From assembly GCF_007829335.1 (NCBI RefSeq), contig NZ_VIWO01000008.1, positions 186,001-250,000 on the forward strand: a stretch of DNA of 64,000 nucleotides. The letters run 5' to 3'. The DNA is from Chitinophaga polysaccharea. Its GTDB lineage: Bacteria > Bacteroidota > Bacteroidia > Chitinophagales > Chitinophagaceae. Positions 35,497 through 44,947 of the stretch are shown here, piece after piece (within the stretch, counting starts at the first letter, position 1; each line of letters starts with the position of its first letter). The notes below the pieces were generated by a model. It was not told the DNA's origin. It ran no database searches and saw only the letters and a list, made by a program, of their open reading frames with translations. A program made the position numbers and the translations under genes.

Positions 35497-35871
35497 GTGG
35501 ATCAAAATAATTGTCCCAGCCCGGAACATTGCAAAGGCCAACTGAATGCCATAGGCGACGCGCTGTATGCCATCGGGGGTAAATGGAAGCTGCAGGTGAT
35601 CGGCGCGCTCATGGACGGTAAAAAACGCTTCAACGAGCTGCAACGCCTGGTGATTGGCATTTCCGCCAAAGTATTATCGAACGAGCTGAAAGAAATGGAG
35701 CTGAATGGCTTTATTCGCCGGGTAGCACATGCCGATATCAAACACGTGGTAGAATATGAGTTAACGACCTATAGTTTTACCCTGGGAAACGTACTCAACG
35801 CCTTGTCGGAATGGGGTACGATGCACCGTAAAAAAATTACGGGACGACTGGTGGAAACCGCCGCCCCGTAA
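35497..35871 (+). CDS. HxlR-family winged-helix transcriptional regulator
   Basis: 124-aa DNA-binding protein starting with GTG (no better ATG). HxlR signature: I-G-G-K-W-K-L-Q-V-I near residue 26, G-x-x-R-F-N-E-L-Q-R, I-S-A-K-V-L-S-N-E-L-K-E-M-E in the recognition region, and V-E-Y-E-L-T-x-Y in the wing. N-terminal Cys6 and Cys12 precede the helix-turn-helix; in YodB/QorR-type members a Cys near here senses quinones or oxidants. It is divergent from the qorB-like gene and probably represses it and itself through the palindromes upstream. Confidence 0.92.
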   Translation: MDQNNCPSPEHCKGQLNAIGDALYAIGGKWKLQVIGALMDGKKRFNELQRLVIGISAKVLSNELKEMELNGFIRRVAHADIKHVVEYELTTYSFTLGNVLNALSEWGTMHRKKITGRLVETAAP

Positions 35872-35878
35872 ACAAATA

Positions 35879-36835
35879 TCAGGGAAGTAAGGTAGCTTTT
35901 ACGGGGCTTTGTAATTCATACCCCTTGCTGCCTTTATATACATACCGCTCTTCTGCGGTAAAGCGGATCTTCTTTTTTCCTTTCAGCAATGCCTTAACTT
36001 CTGCCGGCAACCGGTCTGTATCATCGGCCGTAGCGCTGCCTTTCAGCGTAATCACGATATCGCGGAAATACTTTTTATCACTGGCCGGTACTGTGTAGGT
36101 ACTTGTCCAGGCAGACATATTTTCTTCAGCGCTTACCTCGGTACGTTCTACGCCATATGCAGCCATGATCTGCTGATAACCACCATTGATACCGCCGATG
36201 AGATAATAGTCGCCATCAAAAGGACCTCCTGCACCACCATTCAGATTTTTAAGGAGAAATGCATACTGATCATTGCCTATCAACAATGGCTTAGGTGTAG
36301 GACACTGGGAAAACGCGCCATAGGCGCCTATCACCGGCTGGTACATCCGCAGCTTCCAACCTCCGTCCGTTAATACAAATTTGGCCAGTCCCAATATGCC
36401 GCCGGTAAACCGGGATACCTGGAACCCTTCGGGATCAAACTCAGAGTGATTAAAGCTCATAACTTTATACTGCATCCCGGAAGAATCCTTAAAATCCATC
36501 ACATTCATCAGCCGGGTAGCCACCCCGTCAGGAAAGGGAAATACATCGCTGCCTTCATCATAGATATTCAGGTAAGGCTTGCCCTTGCAGGTTTTACATT
36601 CCCAGTTGATCAGTTCTTCAGCCCTGCCACTGCTGGTAGTCCACTTGTAATGCATTCCGGGAAACAGCTGCAGTAAAGCTTTCTGGCCATCAAAGGCGCC
36701 TGGCAACACGAGGTTGCGGTTTTGTAAGATGGTATCACTTACATTTTTCTTTTTGAGGTCTTCATTGACCGATTGCCCCAGGCTGACACTCAGCATGCCC
36801 AGCTGGAGAAATACAATAACAAACAAACGTTTCAT
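35879..36835 (-). CDS. secreted protein of unknown function
   Basis: About 318 aa, with a signal peptide ending V-S-L-G-Q. I chose the third of three consecutive ATGs; the first, at 36841, adds two residues. I do not recognise the family. The mature protein is beta-rich, with E-C-K-T-C-K-G-K (a C-x-x-C pair), W-K-L-R-M-Y-Q-P-V-I-G-A-Y-G, and G-G-A-G-G-P-F-D-G-D-Y-Y-L-I-G-G. No enzyme motif is visible. It converges on the hxlR-like gene, with 7 bp between the stops, and is transcribed alone. Confidence 0.7.
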   Translation of the reverse strand: MKRLFVIVFLQLGMLSVSLGQSVNEDLKKKNVSDTILQNRNLVLPGAFDGQKALLQLFPGMHYKWTTSSGRAEELINWECKTCKGKPYLNIYDEGSDVFPFPDGVATRLMNVMDFKDSSGMQYKVMSFNHSEFDPEGFQVSRFTGGILGLAKFVLTDGGWKLRMYQPVIGAYGAFSQCPTPKPLLIGNDQYAFLLKNLNGGAGGPFDGDYYLIGGINGGYQQIMAAYGVERTEVSAEENMSAWTSTYTVPASDKKYFRDIVITLKGSATADDTDRLPAEVKALLKGKKKIRFTAEERYVYKGSKGYELQSPVKATLLP

Positions 36836-36990
36836 CATCAATAGAGATTATTTTCGGCGCCATTATTATTACGGCGGAGGCAAAGGTACTACTCCCACTG
36901 CCATACCAGCACCCTATCCGGAAAAAATTTTCCCGCAGGGCGCAGACCAACTGACATACGGTTGTCACCCCTGGCGGATAATTTCGGTAT

Positions 36991-38040
36991 ATGAACAGTC
37001 AGCAGATAGCATTACTCCGGTTGCAGCAGCAACAATTAATCCAGCCCACCTTTACCCAGGCTGCCGACCTGGTATGGTGGATGGGCTGTATGCAGGCCCA
37101 GGATTACGCCGGCGCCAAATGGGCCATTGGCATGCGCGTAAAAGGAAGCACCGACGCCTCCATAGAAGCAGCCCTACAGGAAGGTAAGATCCTGCGCACC
37201 CATATCCTGCGGCCCACCTGGCATTTTGTATCTCCGGAAGATATCCGCTGGATATTATCTCTGACAGCCCCGCGTATCAAAGCGTTCAACAAAAACCTGC
37301 ATGCCCGCCTGGGCATCACGGATAAAGACCTGCATCGCAGCAGCCAGATACTGGGTAAAGCGCTGGCTGGTCGATCCCTGACCCGTACCGCACTGGTACC
37401 ATTACTGCATAAAGCCCGCATCGATACGGATGATATCCGCCTGGGATTTCACCTCATGCATGCAGAGCTGGAAGGCATTATTTGCAGTGGTCCCCGCCAG
37501 GGCAAACAATTTACCTACGCCCTGCTCAACGACAGGGCCGCTCCTGTTGCTCCCATCTCCCGCGGGGAAGCCATTACCCGGCTCACCCTGCGGTACTTCC
37601 GTAGCCGGGGCCCCGCTACGGTCAACGACTTTCAATGGTGGAGCGGATTGCGCATGCCCGATATCAAAATGGGATTGCAGGAGAACAAAGACCTGCTCAC
37701 CGCGTTCATCGCCAACGGGCAGGCTTACTGGTATGATGCCGCCATGCCCATGAAAACAATGGCCACCAGTCCTTTGCTGTTGCCGGCTTATGACGAGTAT
37801 ACCGTGGCGTATAAAGACCGCAGCGATGTATTGCCGGCCGCTCTTATTACTGCTACCGGTTATGGCATCTATAAACCTACCGTAGTGAACAAAGGGCAGA
37901 TCGCCGGTACCTGGAGCCGTAAAATATCCCATCACCACCTGGAAATCGACACCCAGGTACCTGCCGGACCATTGCGGGCATTGCCCCGCGCCATTGCCGC
38001 TTACCGGTCGTTTATGGGCAAAGCGGACAAATTTGGTTAA
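36991..38040 (+). CDS. winged-helix DNA-binding domain protein (HTH_42/AlkZ-like)
   Basis: 349-aa cytoplasmic protein of the PF06224 family, related to the AlkZ/AlkX DNA glycosylases, which unhook bulky or crosslinked bases. Landmarks: M-Q-A-Q-D-Y-A-G-A-K-W-A-I near residue 34, L-R-T-H-I-L-R-P-T-W-H-F-V (about 69-81), R-Y-F-R-S-R-G-P-A-T-V-N-D-F-Q-W-W-S-G, and L-L-P-A-Y-D-E-Y. AlkZ uses a Q-x-Q or Q-x-D motif; here M-Q-A-Q-D contains Q-x-Q. Monocistronic or leading the next pair. A DNA-repair role is family inference. Confidence 0.85.
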   Translation: MNSQQIALLRLQQQQLIQPTFTQAADLVWWMGCMQAQDYAGAKWAIGMRVKGSTDASIEAALQEGKILRTHILRPTWHFVSPEDIRWILSLTAPRIKAFNKNLHARLGITDKDLHRSSQILGKALAGRSLTRTALVPLLHKARIDTDDIRLGFHLMHAELEGIICSGPRQGKQFTYALLNDRAAPVAPISRGEAITRLTLRYFRSRGPATVNDFQWWSGLRMPDIKMGLQENKDLLTAFIANGQAYWYDAAMPMKTMATSPLLLPAYDEYTVAYKDRSDVLPAALITATGYGIYKPTVVNKGQIAGTWSRKISHHHLEIDTQVPAGPLRALPRAIAAYRSFMGKADKFG

Positions 38041-38049
38041 TTTGTCCGC
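38023..38049 (+). terminator. hairpin spanning the stop codon of the HTH_42 gene
   Basis: Perfect 10-bp inverted repeat GCGGACAAAT/ATTTGTCCGC (38023-38032 and 38040-38049) with a 7-nt loop. The TAA stop lies in the loop and right arm. There is no U-run, so it may be a weak terminator or an RNA stability element before the next gene at 38086. Confidence 0.4.
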
Positions 38050-38085
38050 GAATACGCTGATTTAAGTAACGACAACCCACATTAG

Positions 38086-38886
38086 ATGATAGAAGATATA
38101 CAACTTCAGCTAAGGACCGTTAATGTCACCCGCTATGTAACGCCCCTGCGTGAAGGTGGTTCCCTTCCGGCCATTGCCGAAGCGGATGACGGTTTCCTGT
38201 ATGCGCTGAAATTCAGAGGCGCCGGCCAAGGCGTGAAAGCATTAATCGCAGAACTGATAGGTGGTGAAATAGCCCGGACCCTGGGACTGAAAGTACCTGA
38301 AATCGTATTTGCCAACCTCGATGCCGCTTTCGGGCGCACCGAACCGGATGAGGAAATCCAGGACCTGCTCAAAAAAAGCGTAGGCCTCAACCTGGCCCTG
38401 CACTACCTTTCCGGCGCTACTACCTACGATCCTACGGTGAACACCGTACCTGCCATGCTTGCTTCACAAATTGTGTGGCTCGACTGCCTGCTCACCAACG
38501 TAGACCGTACCCCACGCAACACTAATATGCTCATGTGGCGCAACGAACTATGGCTGATAGATCACGGCGCCTCCCTTTACTTTCACCACTCCTGGCAAAA
38601 CTGGCAGGAACAGGCCCTACGGCCTTTTGTGCAGGTAAAGGACCATGTATTGCTACCGCAAGCCAACGAACTGGAAACTGTAGATGCTGCCTTCCGGCTG
38701 CTACTAACGCCCGAGCGTATACGTAGTATTGTCAACATCATCCCGGATGAATGGCTCATCAGCGATCAACATACGGAATCTCCCGAAGAACGCCGGGACG
38801 TATACTTTGAATTTTTAACGGCACGCATCCGCTACTCCGAAATTTTTGTAAAAGAAGCACAACATGCAAGAACAACACTTATATGA
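38086..38886 (+). CDS. HipA-like kinase-fold protein
   Basis: 266-aa cytoplasmic protein with a compact HipA-type kinase fold but without the HipA N-terminal domain (full HipA is about 440 aa). Seen: L-K-F-R-G-A-G-Q-G, which resembles a nucleotide-binding Lys and loop; E-L-I-G-G-E-I-A-R-T-L-G-L; the catalytic loop L-L-T-N-V-D-R-T-P-R-N-T-N-M; and the metal-binding L-I-D-H-G-A-S-L. It overlaps the following DUF3037 gene by 23 bp, a pairing that recurs in bacteria. Target unknown; a toxin-like or regulatory phosphorylation role is possible but unproven. Confidence 0.82.
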   Translation: MIEDIQLQLRTVNVTRYVTPLREGGSLPAIAEADDGFLYALKFRGAGQGVKALIAELIGGEIARTLGLKVPEIVFANLDAAFGRTEPDEEIQDLLKKSVGLNLALHYLSGATTYDPTVNTVPAMLASQIVWLDCLLTNVDRTPRNTNMLMWRNELWLIDHGASLYFHHSWQNWQEQALRPFVQVKDHVLLPQANELETVDAAFRLLLTPERIRSIVNIIPDEWLISDQHTESPEERRDVYFEFLTARIRYSEIFVKEAQHARTTLI

Positions 38887-39250
38887 ATATGCCGTGATAC
38901 GCATTGTACCAAGCGTAGAGCGGGAAGAATTTTTGAATGTTGGCGTCATCCTTTATTCCAGGCCACAAAAATTTCTGGGGGCAATGTTCACCCTGAACGA
39001 AGAAAAATTGCGGGCACTTGCTCCTCACACAGACATCAACACCATTCGCCCGTACCTGGAGGCTTTTGTGGAAATCAGCAAGGGCAGCGAAGCCGGAGGC
39101 CCTATCGGCAAACTGGATATGCCCAGCCGCTTCCGCTGGCTCACTGCCATGCGCAGCAGCGTGGTACAAACATCCCGGGTACATCCCGGCTTTTGCAGCG
39201 GCAGCGCCGCCGATACGCTGCAACGCTTACATGAACAACTGGTATTGTAA
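38864..39250 (+). CDS. DUF3037 family protein
   Basis: 128-aa protein of the DUF3037 family: Y-E-Y-A-V-I-R-I-V-P-x-V-E-R-E-E-F-L-N-V-G-V at the N-terminus (residues 7-28) is the family hallmark, and R-F-R-W-L-T-A-M-R-S-S-V-V-Q is also typical. Its start lies inside the end of the HipA-like gene, so translation is coupled. Function unknown; the tight link suggests that it is a partner or modulator of the kinase-like protein. Confidence 0.87.
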   Translation: MQEQHLYEYAVIRIVPSVEREEFLNVGVILYSRPQKFLGAMFTLNEEKLRALAPHTDINTIRPYLEAFVEISKGSEAGGPIGKLDMPSRFRWLTAMRSSVVQTSRVHPGFCSGSAADTLQRLHEQLVL

Positions 39251-39261
39251 AGCTATTTAAC

Positions 39262-39300
39262 AAAACGGGGCTGACCAACAATGTTGATCAGCCCCGTTTT
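39262..39300. terminator. bidirectional terminator between convergent genes
   Basis: Perfect 13-bp repeat AAAACGGGGCTGA/TCAGCCCCGTTTT (39262-39274 and 39288-39300), with extra pairing CAAC/GTTG in the loop. A-rich and T-rich flanks on both strands make it suitable for the DUF3037 gene (+) and the fucosidase gene (-). Confidence 0.88.
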
Positions 39301-39317
39301 CAATATATAACAGCAAA

Positions 39318-41792
39318 CTACGGTCTGGTAAAAGTATACGTTTTCCCTGCTTCCGTCATCAAATCATACTGCATCGTAGCGGGCAGTGCAGCGGTCGCTG
39401 TGGTATCCACTTTCCCATGAACAAGCGGCGGCGCAATGGCGTCCACCTGGTAGAAAGGATTCGTTTGTGTTCCGGTAGCGGGCTGCAACATCCCTTTTGT
39501 AGCCAACGCATTGGGTACGCGTAAACGGCAGTTTCCTCCCAGGGTCGAAAAGATAGTGACCTTTGTCAGCTTTCCATCTTCCCATACCATTTCCTTGATT
39601 TCAAAACCACCCCTTGCCCGTAAACCGGCTACACGTCCGCTTTTCCACTCATCGGGCAAAGCAGGTAACAAATGTACACAGCCATCCTGGCTTTGCAGCA
39701 GCATTTCGCAAATGCCGGCAGTACATCCAAAATTGCCATCGATCTGGAAAGGTGGATGGGCGTCAAATAGATTCGGATAAGTACCTCCTCCCCTGTTTTC
39801 GCCGGGAGGTGTGAGCTGGTCTTTAATCAGCTTCCAGGCATGGTTGCCATCCCGCAAACGCGCCCAGAGATTTACTTTCCAACCCATCGACCAACCGGTA
39901 GATATATCTCCACGTTGTATCAACGACGTGCGGGCCGCATTGAATAATGCCGGCGCACTTTCCGGGTCTACCTGGTTGGCAGGATACAATCCAAACAAAT
40001 GAGATACATGCCGATGCTTATCTTCGGGATTGTCCAGGTCTTGCAGCCACTCCTGCAACTGGCCGTACTGCCCTACCTGCATAGGGGGCAGCCTTTTACG
40101 TACTGCTTTCATTTTTTCCACCAACGCTGCATCGGTATGCAAAGCCTCTGCTGCATGAATAGTGTTAGACAGGAGGTCAAATACCAGCTGATTATCCATT
40201 GTAGCCCCTGCCGTCATAGACACGCCCGGATAGGCTTTCGGGTTATTCTCCGGCGATATGGATGGTGCTACCACCAGCCAATGATGCGTGGGTTCTTCTA
40301 CCAGGAAATCCAGGTAAAAAGCCGCCGCTCCTTTTAAGGCAGGATATACTGATTGCAGGTACTGCTTATCGCCGCTGAACATATATTTTTCCCACAGGTG
40401 GCGGCTTAACCAGGCGCCTCCCATAGGCCACATGCCAAAATAAATTGGATCTACCGGCCCCGTAATACGCCACAGGTCTGTATTGTGATGGGTTACCCAT
40501 CCACTGGCGCCGTACATCACCTTAGCGGTTTCCCGGCCGGTAACAGACAGGTCTTTTACCATCTGCACCAGCGGTTCATGCATTTCAGTGAGGTTGGTGA
40601 TTTCGGCAGGCCAATAGTTCATTTCCGTATTTATGTTGATGGTATACTTGCTGCCCCAGGGTGGATTCATCAACGGGTTCCAGATTCCCTGCAGGTTGGC
40701 GGGCTGCCCGCCAGGCTGCGAGGAGGCAATCAGCAAATACCTGCCAAACTGGAAATAGAGTGCCACCAGCTGCGGATCATAGCCCGCGGCAAAGTTCTTT
40801 AACCGTACATCTGTAGGATACCGCTCCGCATCGCTGTTGCCCAGGTATAATTGCACCCGGTTGAAATAATGCTGGTAAGCAGCAATGTGGTCTTTCAGCA
40901 CTTCCTCATAGTCTTTCTTTCTCACTTTATCCAGGTAGGCCACTGCCCGCTTGCCTTCATCAGCGCTCAGATCAGCATAGTTGACGAAGTTGGTAGCAAT
41001 GGAAATATAGATGGTAACATCATCGGCCCGGCTGATCTGTATAGAATCGCCCGCCGTGGACACCCTACCACCATTTACTTTGAATTTAACGAGCGACTGA
41101 AACTTCACTTTACCTCGTACACCATCCTTATCGCCGCTCACGCCCGACAACACCAGTTCGTCGCTACCGTTAACGGCTACACGCGATTGCTGTGAACTAT
41201 GCAGCGCAGCCGAGAAGGAGATACTGCGGGGCTCTTCTGCGGTAAGCCGCACTACCATTACCTGGTCGGGGATAGACGCAAACACCCGCCGGGTATACCT
41301 CACGCCATTAAACGTATACGCAGTAGTAGCCACCGCCTTTTCCAGGTTCAGCTCCCGGTAATAACCCTGGTATTGTTCATGTCCCGGGAAATGCAGTTGC
41401 AGATCGCCTACCGGCTGGTAGCACATCCCATTGATCTGCTCCGATTGCATCGTCTTGGCCGCCAGTTCGGCGGCGGCTTTCATCTTCCCGGCAAATATCA
41501 GCTTCCTGACTTCCGGCAAAGCTGCCAGCGCATGATGATTTTCGTTGCGGTTAGGACTACCGCTCCATACGGTGTTTTCGTTCAGCCGTATCAGTTCTTC
41601 CGCCGGATTGCCATACACCATGGCTGCCAAACGACCATTGCCTACCGGTAAGGCCGCTTCCCATATGGTGCCGGCCGGCTGGCTGTACCATAACTTCAAC
41701 GACTGCTCCTGCGCCCACGCAGGGGCAGCGGTCATCAACAGAATTACATAAATGGATATACTTTTCTTTACTTTTCTTAACATAGATATCAT
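39318..41792 (-). CDS. glycoside hydrolase family 95 (alpha-L-fucosidase-like)
   Basis: 824-aa exported inverting glycosidase acting on terminal alpha-1,2-linked fucose, or galactose in some members. Signal peptide ends P-A-W-A-Q (an ATG three codons in, at 41783, is an alternative start). N-terminal GH95 beta domain: W-Y-x-Q-P-A, A-L-P-V-G-N-G-R-L, N-E-N-T-V-W-S-G. Catalytic (alpha/alpha)6 barrel: I-N-I-N-T-E-M-N-Y-W-P-A-E with the catalytic-site Asn residues, S-P-E-N, H-R-H-V-S-H-L-F-G-L-Y-P, and Q-I-D-G-N-F-G with the general-base Asp. All are intact. It stands alone, away from the Sus operons, and may act on host or plant fucosylated glycans. Confidence 0.95.
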   Translation of the reverse strand: MISMLRKVKKSISIYVILLMTAAPAWAQEQSLKLWYSQPAGTIWEAALPVGNGRLAAMVYGNPAEELIRLNENTVWSGSPNRNENHHALAALPEVRKLIFAGKMKAAAELAAKTMQSEQINGMCYQPVGDLQLHFPGHEQYQGYYRELNLEKAVATTAYTFNGVRYTRRVFASIPDQVMVVRLTAEEPRSISFSAALHSSQQSRVAVNGSDELVLSGVSGDKDGVRGKVKFQSLVKFKVNGGRVSTAGDSIQISRADDVTIYISIATNFVNYADLSADEGKRAVAYLDKVRKKDYEEVLKDHIAAYQHYFNRVQLYLGNSDAERYPTDVRLKNFAAGYDPQLVALYFQFGRYLLIASSQPGGQPANLQGIWNPLMNPPWGSKYTININTEMNYWPAEITNLTEMHEPLVQMVKDLSVTGRETAKVMYGASGWVTHHNTDLWRITGPVDPIYFGMWPMGGAWLSRHLWEKYMFSGDKQYLQSVYPALKGAAAFYLDFLVEEPTHHWLVVAPSISPENNPKAYPGVSMTAGATMDNQLVFDLLSNTIHAAEALHTDAALVEKMKAVRKRLPPMQVGQYGQLQEWLQDLDNPEDKHRHVSHLFGLYPANQVDPESAPALFNAARTSLIQRGDISTGWSMGWKVNLWARLRDGNHAWKLIKDQLTPPGENRGGGTYPNLFDAHPPFQIDGNFGCTAGICEMLLQSQDGCVHLLPALPDEWKSGRVAGLRARGGFEIKEMVWEDGKLTKVTIFSTLGGNCRLRVPNALATKGMLQPATGTQTNPFYQVDAIAPPLVHGKVDTTATAALPATMQYDLMTEAGKTYTFTRP

Positions 41793-41909
41793 AGTTAAAC
41801 AGTAACCTCCCGGGTTCCCGGTGGATAAGATACAATAAACAACAACTTATTTACAACTGCAAATAAAGGCATAGTAGTATAGTAAAGGGTTAATAAACCA
41901 TTAATAAGT

Positions 41910-41942
41910 ACAAAAGCCGGGAATAAATTTCCCGGCTTTTGT
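41910..41942. terminator. intrinsic terminator downstream of ABC permease gene
   Basis: 14-bp perfect stem ACAAAAGCCGGGAA/TTCCCGGCTTTTGT (41910-41923 and 41929-41942), 5-nt loop. The minus-strand side reads GGCTTTTGT, suiting the permease gene, which ends 24 bp away. Confidence 0.85.
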
Positions 41943-41966
41943 AGTATTGATAATATCTTGAGAAAG

Positions 41967-44351
41967 TTACTCTGCCCGCATACTCTTCACGGGGTCTGCC
42001 AGCGCTGCCTTGATGGCCTGGTAGCTGATGGTGGCAATGGCAATCACGAATGCAATGACACCGGATACCAAAAATACCCACCAGGCAATACTAATCCGGT
42101 AAGCAAATATCTCCAGCCATTTATGCATGCTATACCAGGCGAGCGGCGTGGCTATTAAAAACGATAAGAACACCAGTTTCAGAAAATCTTTCGACAACAG
42201 GTTTACGATATCCGTTACCGAGGCGCCCATTACTTTACGGATACCAATTTCACGGGTGCGTTGTAAAGCACTGTAGGAAGCCAGTCCCAATAATCCCAGG
42301 CAGGAAATGAGGATGGCCAGCAAGGCGAAATTGAAGAACAACTTGCCAAACCTTTCTTCGGTACGATATTGCCGGTCAAAAAATTTGTCCAGGAAATAGT
42401 AGCTGAAAGGCCGGTTGGGTATCAATGTCTTCCAATTACTTTCAATACCTGCCAACGTACCTTGCAGATTGCCGGGTGCTACTACGATAGAAAGCACTTC
42501 GCAGCCGCCTGGCTCGATACGCATAGTCAGTGGTTTGATGTTTTCCTGTAAAGAGCGGAAATGAAAATCCTTTACCACTCCTATAATGGTGCCTTCCCGG
42601 CCCCATTGCCGGAAAGACCGGCCTACTGCTTCCGCTGGTTTGGAGTAGCCCAGTAGCTTAACGGCCGTTTCATTCACCACCATCGCATGGGTAGTATCTG
42701 TTCCAAAATCCCTGGAGAATCCCCTGCCCGCTACCAGCTTAATCTTATACTGGGGAATGAAGTCATAATCTACAAAATATAAGTCCAGGTTAGCCACCTG
42801 CATTTCGCCCTGCTTATTTTGTATTTCTGTATAAGCACCTTCCGTATTGCCACCGGGAATTCCAGACGACATGGTTGTATGCGTTACCCCTGGCAGACCA
42901 CTGATTGCATTCTTAAAAGCATCTCTTGCCGGGTCGCCATGGGTATCAATTACCAACACCTGCTCTTTACTGAAGCCCAGGTCTTTGTTATGCATATAAT
43001 GCATTTGCAGGTACACAATGATAGTACCGATAATGAGGGTAATAGAAATCGCAAACTGTGTTACCACCAGCCCTTTGCGCAGTAAGGTGCCTTTAGAACT
43101 GGTAGAGAAACGACCTTTCAACACCATAATCGGCTTAAAGGAGGATAATACCAATGCGGGGTAAATACCGGCTAGCAGCCCAATCACGATAGCCGCCAGT
43201 AAAAGGATGACAATATAAACAGGTTCCGCGATGAGCCCATGGCTGATCGTTTTGCCAGCCAGCAAATTGAAGGCGGGCAGCAAGGCAGAAAACAGTACCA
43301 GTGTCAGCACAAACGCCATCAGGCATAACAGCAGGCATTCTCCGATAAATTGTCGTAGCAGCTCCTGTCGCGTAGCCCCTACTACTTTACGGATACCAAT
43401 TTCTTTGGCCCGTTCTACCGACCTGGCAGTAGTAAGGTTAACGAAATTAATAGCAGCGATAAAGAGAATGAACAAAGCGATTACGGTAAAGATGTACACA
43501 TTGTTCCTGCTGCCATTTACATAGGCGCCGTAGGTGGTATTCAGGTATACATCTGCCAATGGCTGCAGGGCCACCGTGTAAAACATCTTGCTTTTCCTTC
43601 GTTCGTTACCGTTATGTCGCTCTATAAAATCCGGGAACTTGGCAGTGAGCGCATCAGCGCTCACATTGGGTTGCAGCAGCAGGAAAGTAGTGGCGCCGAA
43701 ATTTCCCCAGGATTTATCTAACCCGGGATTAAGTTTCGTTAGGGTCGACATCGACACCAGCATATTTGCCTTTAGCTGGGTATTTTCCGGCATATCGGCC
43801 ATTACACCAGTCACGGTAGAGGGTATCAGGTCGCCGGTGAGTAATACGGTTTCCCCCATGGGATTGGCATTTCCAAAATATTTTTTGGCAGCGGTTTCAC
43901 TTAAAACAATGCTGTTTACATCGCGGAGCGCGGTGGCGGGATCTCCCTTCAACAGCTTAAAATCAAATACGCGGAACAACGAAGAATCTGCAAACAATGT
44001 CTGATCTTCCTGGAAACTGACATTCCCTTTTTTCACCAACAGGTCAGCGGTACTAACCCTGGTAAATGCAGCTATCTCGGGGAAGTCGCGCTGCATATTG
44101 GGCGCGAATGGCCAGGGGGTAATACCTCCTTTGATGGTTTCGCTGGGCGTTTTCACATCACAGATCACCCGGTAAATACGATCTTTTTTTGCATGAAATT
44201 GATCGTAACTCAATTCAAAATGTACATACAGGAAAATAAAGAAGCAGGCGGTAAGTCCCACCGTTAAGCCCAGTACATTGATCAGGGAAAAGATTTTATT
44301 TCTCCAGAGATTGCGCCAGGCAATTTTCAGGTAGTTTTTCAGCATTGACAA
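41967..44351 (-). CDS. FtsX/MacB-type ABC transporter permease
   Basis: 794-aa inner-membrane permease of the Bacteroidota antimicrobial-peptide/lipoprotein-release type. N-terminal cytoplasmic helix and first span (N-Y-L-K-I-A-W-R-N-L-W-R-N-K-I-F, then L-G-L-T-V-G-L), large periplasmic MacB-PCD domain, three-span FtsX block (A-R-S-V-E-R-A-K-E-I-G-I-R-K-V-V-G-A), a second periplasmic domain, and a second FtsX block (R-T-R-E-I-G-I-R-K-V-M-G-A). The duplicated E-I-G-I-R-K-V motif marks the two coupling helices. No ATPase gene is nearby; lone permeases of this kind are frequent in this phylum and share an ATPase encoded elsewhere. Substrate unknown. Confidence 0.93.
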   Translation of the reverse strand: MSMLKNYLKIAWRNLWRNKIFSLINVLGLTVGLTACFFIFLYVHFELSYDQFHAKKDRIYRVICDVKTPSETIKGGITPWPFAPNMQRDFPEIAAFTRVSTADLLVKKGNVSFQEDQTLFADSSLFRVFDFKLLKGDPATALRDVNSIVLSETAAKKYFGNANPMGETVLLTGDLIPSTVTGVMADMPENTQLKANMLVSMSTLTKLNPGLDKSWGNFGATTFLLLQPNVSADALTAKFPDFIERHNGNERRKSKMFYTVALQPLADVYLNTTYGAYVNGSRNNVYIFTVIALFILFIAAINFVNLTTARSVERAKEIGIRKVVGATRQELLRQFIGECLLLCLMAFVLTLVLFSALLPAFNLLAGKTISHGLIAEPVYIVILLLAAIVIGLLAGIYPALVLSSFKPIMVLKGRFSTSSKGTLLRKGLVVTQFAISITLIIGTIIVYLQMHYMHNKDLGFSKEQVLVIDTHGDPARDAFKNAISGLPGVTHTTMSSGIPGGNTEGAYTEIQNKQGEMQVANLDLYFVDYDFIPQYKIKLVAGRGFSRDFGTDTTHAMVVNETAVKLLGYSKPAEAVGRSFRQWGREGTIIGVVKDFHFRSLQENIKPLTMRIEPGGCEVLSIVVAPGNLQGTLAGIESNWKTLIPNRPFSYYFLDKFFDRQYRTEERFGKLFFNFALLAILISCLGLLGLASYSALQRTREIGIRKVMGASVTDIVNLLSKDFLKLVFLSFLIATPLAWYSMHKWLEIFAYRISIAWWVFLVSGVIAFVIAIATISYQAIKAALADPVKSMRAE

Positions 44352-44504
44352 CAGAATAATTTAACAGTGAACCTTCACGCAAAACCCGTTATGCTGCACT
44401 AACGCAATGCCAGCACACAGGTATCTCAAGATCAACCACTATAAAATTACCCCAATTTACAATATGTCCGGTTTCGATACTATTCCTGTTCAGTTCCGGA
44501 CAGC

Positions 44505-44912
44505 TTACTGCGCTACTTTTATATATCCCCAACCCTGCCTTTGCCGGGTAAGAATTTCATAAATGGCATCCGGCACCATCTCCACACCTGGTATCAGTTG
44601 AGATGCATCTTTATTATTTCTTTTCATGGTCATGCCACAAACTTTCACTGCTACTTTTTTATTGATCAGGTCTGTAATACCGGGTGCTATTTTAGATTTA
44701 TCTTTCAGCACCATATCCAATGCTTCACCATATACTGCCACTTCCAGTTGTGCATCTGGATTGGCTTTCAGGATACTGCTCGCCTGGCGCACTACGGCAT
44801 TTTGATCGTCCATATTCTTACTGGTAATATCAAATACTATTTTGTAGTCGCTTTGTGCATATAACAACCTGCCTCCCAACGAAAGTGCCAATATTAACAA
44901 CAGTTTTTTCAT
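44505..44912 (-). CDS. periplasmic DsrE-family protein
   Basis: About 135 aa, exported (signal peptide ending L-L-Y-A-Q; two ATGs at 44918 and 44912, the second preferred). DsrE/DsrF fold: Y-K-I-V-F-D-I-T, L-E-V-A-V-Y-G-E-A-L, and V-A-V-K-V-C-G-M-T-M, where the Cys is at the position used to carry sulfane sulfur in DsrE/TusD proteins. It follows the TsdA-like cytochrome gene by 35 bp and probably completes a periplasmic sulfur-handling operon. Confidence 0.82.
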   Translation of the reverse strand: MKKLLLILALSLGGRLLYAQSDYKIVFDITSKNMDDQNAVVRQASSILKANPDAQLEVAVYGEALDMVLKDKSKIAPGITDLINKKVAVKVCGMTMKRNNKDASQLIPGVEMVPDAIYEILTRQRQGWGYIKVAQ

Positions 44913-44947
44913 GATCATATTTTTTCGGTGAAAAATAAACCAGGATA

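Noticed and set aside
44465..44502. TGTCCGG/CCGGACA inverted repeat after the second DsrE gene
   Set aside because: Seven-base stem with a 24-nt loop and no T-run; too weak to call a terminator or operator.
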